A DNA stretch of 5,389 nt from Candidatus Dadabacteria bacterium (GTDB lineage: Bacteria > Desulfobacterota_D > UBA1144 > Nemesobacterales > CSP1-2), in NCBI GenBank assembly GCA_022615255.1, contig JAKEHC010000006.1:1-5389 (forward strand), written 5' to 3'. Shown here piece after piece: positions 4,229 through 5,389 of this stretch (position 1 is the first letter of the stretch; each line of letters opens with the position of its first letter). The notes below the pieces were generated by a model, which was not told the origin of the DNA, did no database searches, and saw only the letters and a program-made list of their open reading frames with translations. Made by a program: the position numbers and the translations under genes.

Positions 4229-5389
4229 GTGAGCGAAACCGTTTTTAAACAAGTGAATTACGATTTGAATTCCCTTGTAAAGTATATCGAACTGGGTGAG
4301 ATCGGCCTGCCGGACATTCAGCGCCCGTTCGTGTGGAAAAACGCAAAAGTGCGGGATTTGTTTGATTCCATGTATCAGGGTTATCCGGTGGGTTACTTGC
4401 TGTTCTGGCAAAATGGACTTTCCGATGCTCCCCGTGTTATCGGTACGGATACCAAACAAAAAACCCCCCGCCTGTTAATTGTGGACGGCCAGCAACGGTT
4501 AACGTCTCTATATGCAGTTGTGAAAAGAATTCCGGTCGTCCGTGAGAACTATGGCAGTGAACTAATTCATATTGCATTTAATCCACTTCTGGAAAAATTC
4601 GAAGTTGCGGATGTAGCTATCCGCAGAGATAAATCATACATTCCGGACATCTCTATATTATGGAGCAAGGAAACGGACCTGTTCGAGGTTGTTGATCGTT
4701 ATCTTTCTGAATTGAAAGGTTCACGAGAAATCAGTAGCGAGGAAGAAAAACAGATAAAGAAGGCAATTTCAAAACTCCAGTCGCTCTTGAGCTTTCCTTT
4801 TACTGCGCTGGAACTTTCAGCGAATATCAGCGAAGAGGATGTGGCTGATGTTTTTGTGCGCATCAACAGCAAAGGCACACCGCTCAACCAGGCTGACTTT
4901 ATTCTGACATTGATGTCAGTATTTTGGGATGAAGGTCGATCCCAGCTAGAACACTTCTGCCGGGAAGCGCGTAAACCATCAATAGGAACCCCATCACCAT
5001 TTAATTATTTTATTCAACCTGATCCCGATCAACTATTGCGGGTCAGTGTGGGACTCGGATTCAAACGGGCACGGCTTAAATATGTTTATTCCCTGTTGCG
5101 TGGGAAGGATCTGGATACAGAACAATTCAGCGATGGGCGCCGGGTCGAACAGTTTGAAGTACTAAAAAAGGCTCAAGAACGAGTGATCAATCTCCAGTAC
5201 TGGCACGACTTCATGAATTGTATACGAATGGCCGGCTTCCGCAGCGACAGGATGATCAGTTCCCAGAACAACTTGCTCTTCTCTTACATATTATATCTCC
5301 TAGGACGGACAGAGTATAGTGTTGACGAATTTCGCCTGCGAAGGGTAATCGCCCGGTGGCATTTCATGTCCAGTCTTACCGGTCGGTTC
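4229..5389 (+). CDS. DUF262 (GmrSD-type) protein, first 387 residues (runs off right edge)
   Basis: DUF262 proteins have a ParB/sulfiredoxin-like N-terminal domain that uses nucleotides; in GmrSD the fused or partner HNH domain cuts modified phage DNA. Visible motifs in order are LPDIQRPFVW at 27-36, SMYQGYPVGYLLFW at 47-60, the signature IVDGQQRLTSLY at 84-95 with Asp86 to Arg90, and VFVRINSKGTPLNQADFIL at 208-226. A largely helical region follows and the window ends in MSSLTGRF (380-387). Any HNH or other C-terminal domain lies outside, so cleavage activity cannot be judged. The GTG at 4229 is the first possible start, since an in-frame TAG stands at 4211, and it has AGGGA five bases upstream. 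The frame is unbroken to the edge. About 27 of 31 arginine codons are CGN, the reverse of uvrB, suggesting separate ancestry. A defence role is inferred from the family and island context. Confidence 0.88.
   Translation, partial: MSETVFKQVNYDLNSLVKYIELGEIGLPDIQRPFVWKNAKVRDLFDSMYQGYPVGYLLFWQNGLSDAPRVIGTDTKQKTPRLLIVDGQQRLTSLYAVVKRIPVVRENYGSELIHIAFNPLLEKFEVADVAIRRDKSYIPDISILWSKETDLFEVVDRYLSELKGSREISSEEEKQIKKAISKLQSLLSFPFTALELSANISEEDVADVFVRINSKGTPLNQADFILTLMSVFWDEGRSQLEHFCREARKPSIGTPSPFNYFIQPDPDQLLRVSVGLGFKRARLKYVYSLLRGKDLDTEQFSDGRRVEQFEVLKKAQERVINLQYWHDFMNCIRMAGFRSDRMISSQNNLLFSYILYLLGRTEYSVDEFRLRRVIARWHFMSSLTGRF

Noticed and set aside
4199..4478. Small open frames on both strands over the start of the DUF262 gene
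   Set aside because: They are frame shadows; the frame beginning at 4229 carries the family motifs throughout.

Overview
The window looks like bacterial DNA, AT-rich in the spacers and moderate in GC within genes. It joins one housekeeping gene to an accessory region. Nothing in it fixes the species. The mix of a vertically inherited uvrB, short palindromic dispersed repeats in the spacer, and acetyltransferase, glyoxalase and restriction-type genes fits an environmental Gram-negative lineage, but that placement is inference.

Layout. Positions 1-1529 (minus strand, running off the left edge) hold the first 509 complete codons of uvrB, intact and with the ATPase and beta-hairpin motifs at their E. 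coli positions. Positions 1530-2044 carry no gene and instead a series of unrelated hairpins and one dispersed-repeat-like sequence. Positions 2045-2626 (plus) encode a GNAT acetyltransferase with a perfect TATAAT just ahead of its ATG. Positions 3037-3411 (minus) encode a 124-residue protein that resembles the dimeric alpha/beta barrel (antibiotic biosynthesis monooxygenase-like) family, with a textbook ribosome binding site and a strong hairpin after its stop. Positions 3592-3804 (minus) hold the C-terminal half of a VOC/glyoxalase-family protein with no N-terminal half and no start. Positions 4229-5389 (plus, running off the right edge) encode the first 387 residues of a DUF262 (GmrSD-type) protein, probably a nucleotide-dependent anti-phage restriction enzyme.

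The main structural surprise is a direct repeat. The last codons of the GNAT gene plus about 180 bases of downstream sequence (2573-2800) recur, diverged, at 3797-4130. In the second copy the rest of the GNAT gene is missing: the copy abuts the broken VOC gene and is interrupted by a roughly 96-base insert with inverted repeats. The simplest reading is that a second GNAT gene once stood here and was deleted together with the front of the VOC gene, leaving a scar. The two copies still flank the monooxygenase-like gene as direct repeats and could recombine.

The genes do not form an operon or a pathway: orientations alternate and each intact gene appears to have its own start signals. The window reads as the edge of a variable island beside uvrB, with a defence gene at the far end whose codon use differs clearly from that of uvrB. 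No convincing new multi-gene system is visible here. What lies right of 5389 decides whether the DUF262 gene acts alone.
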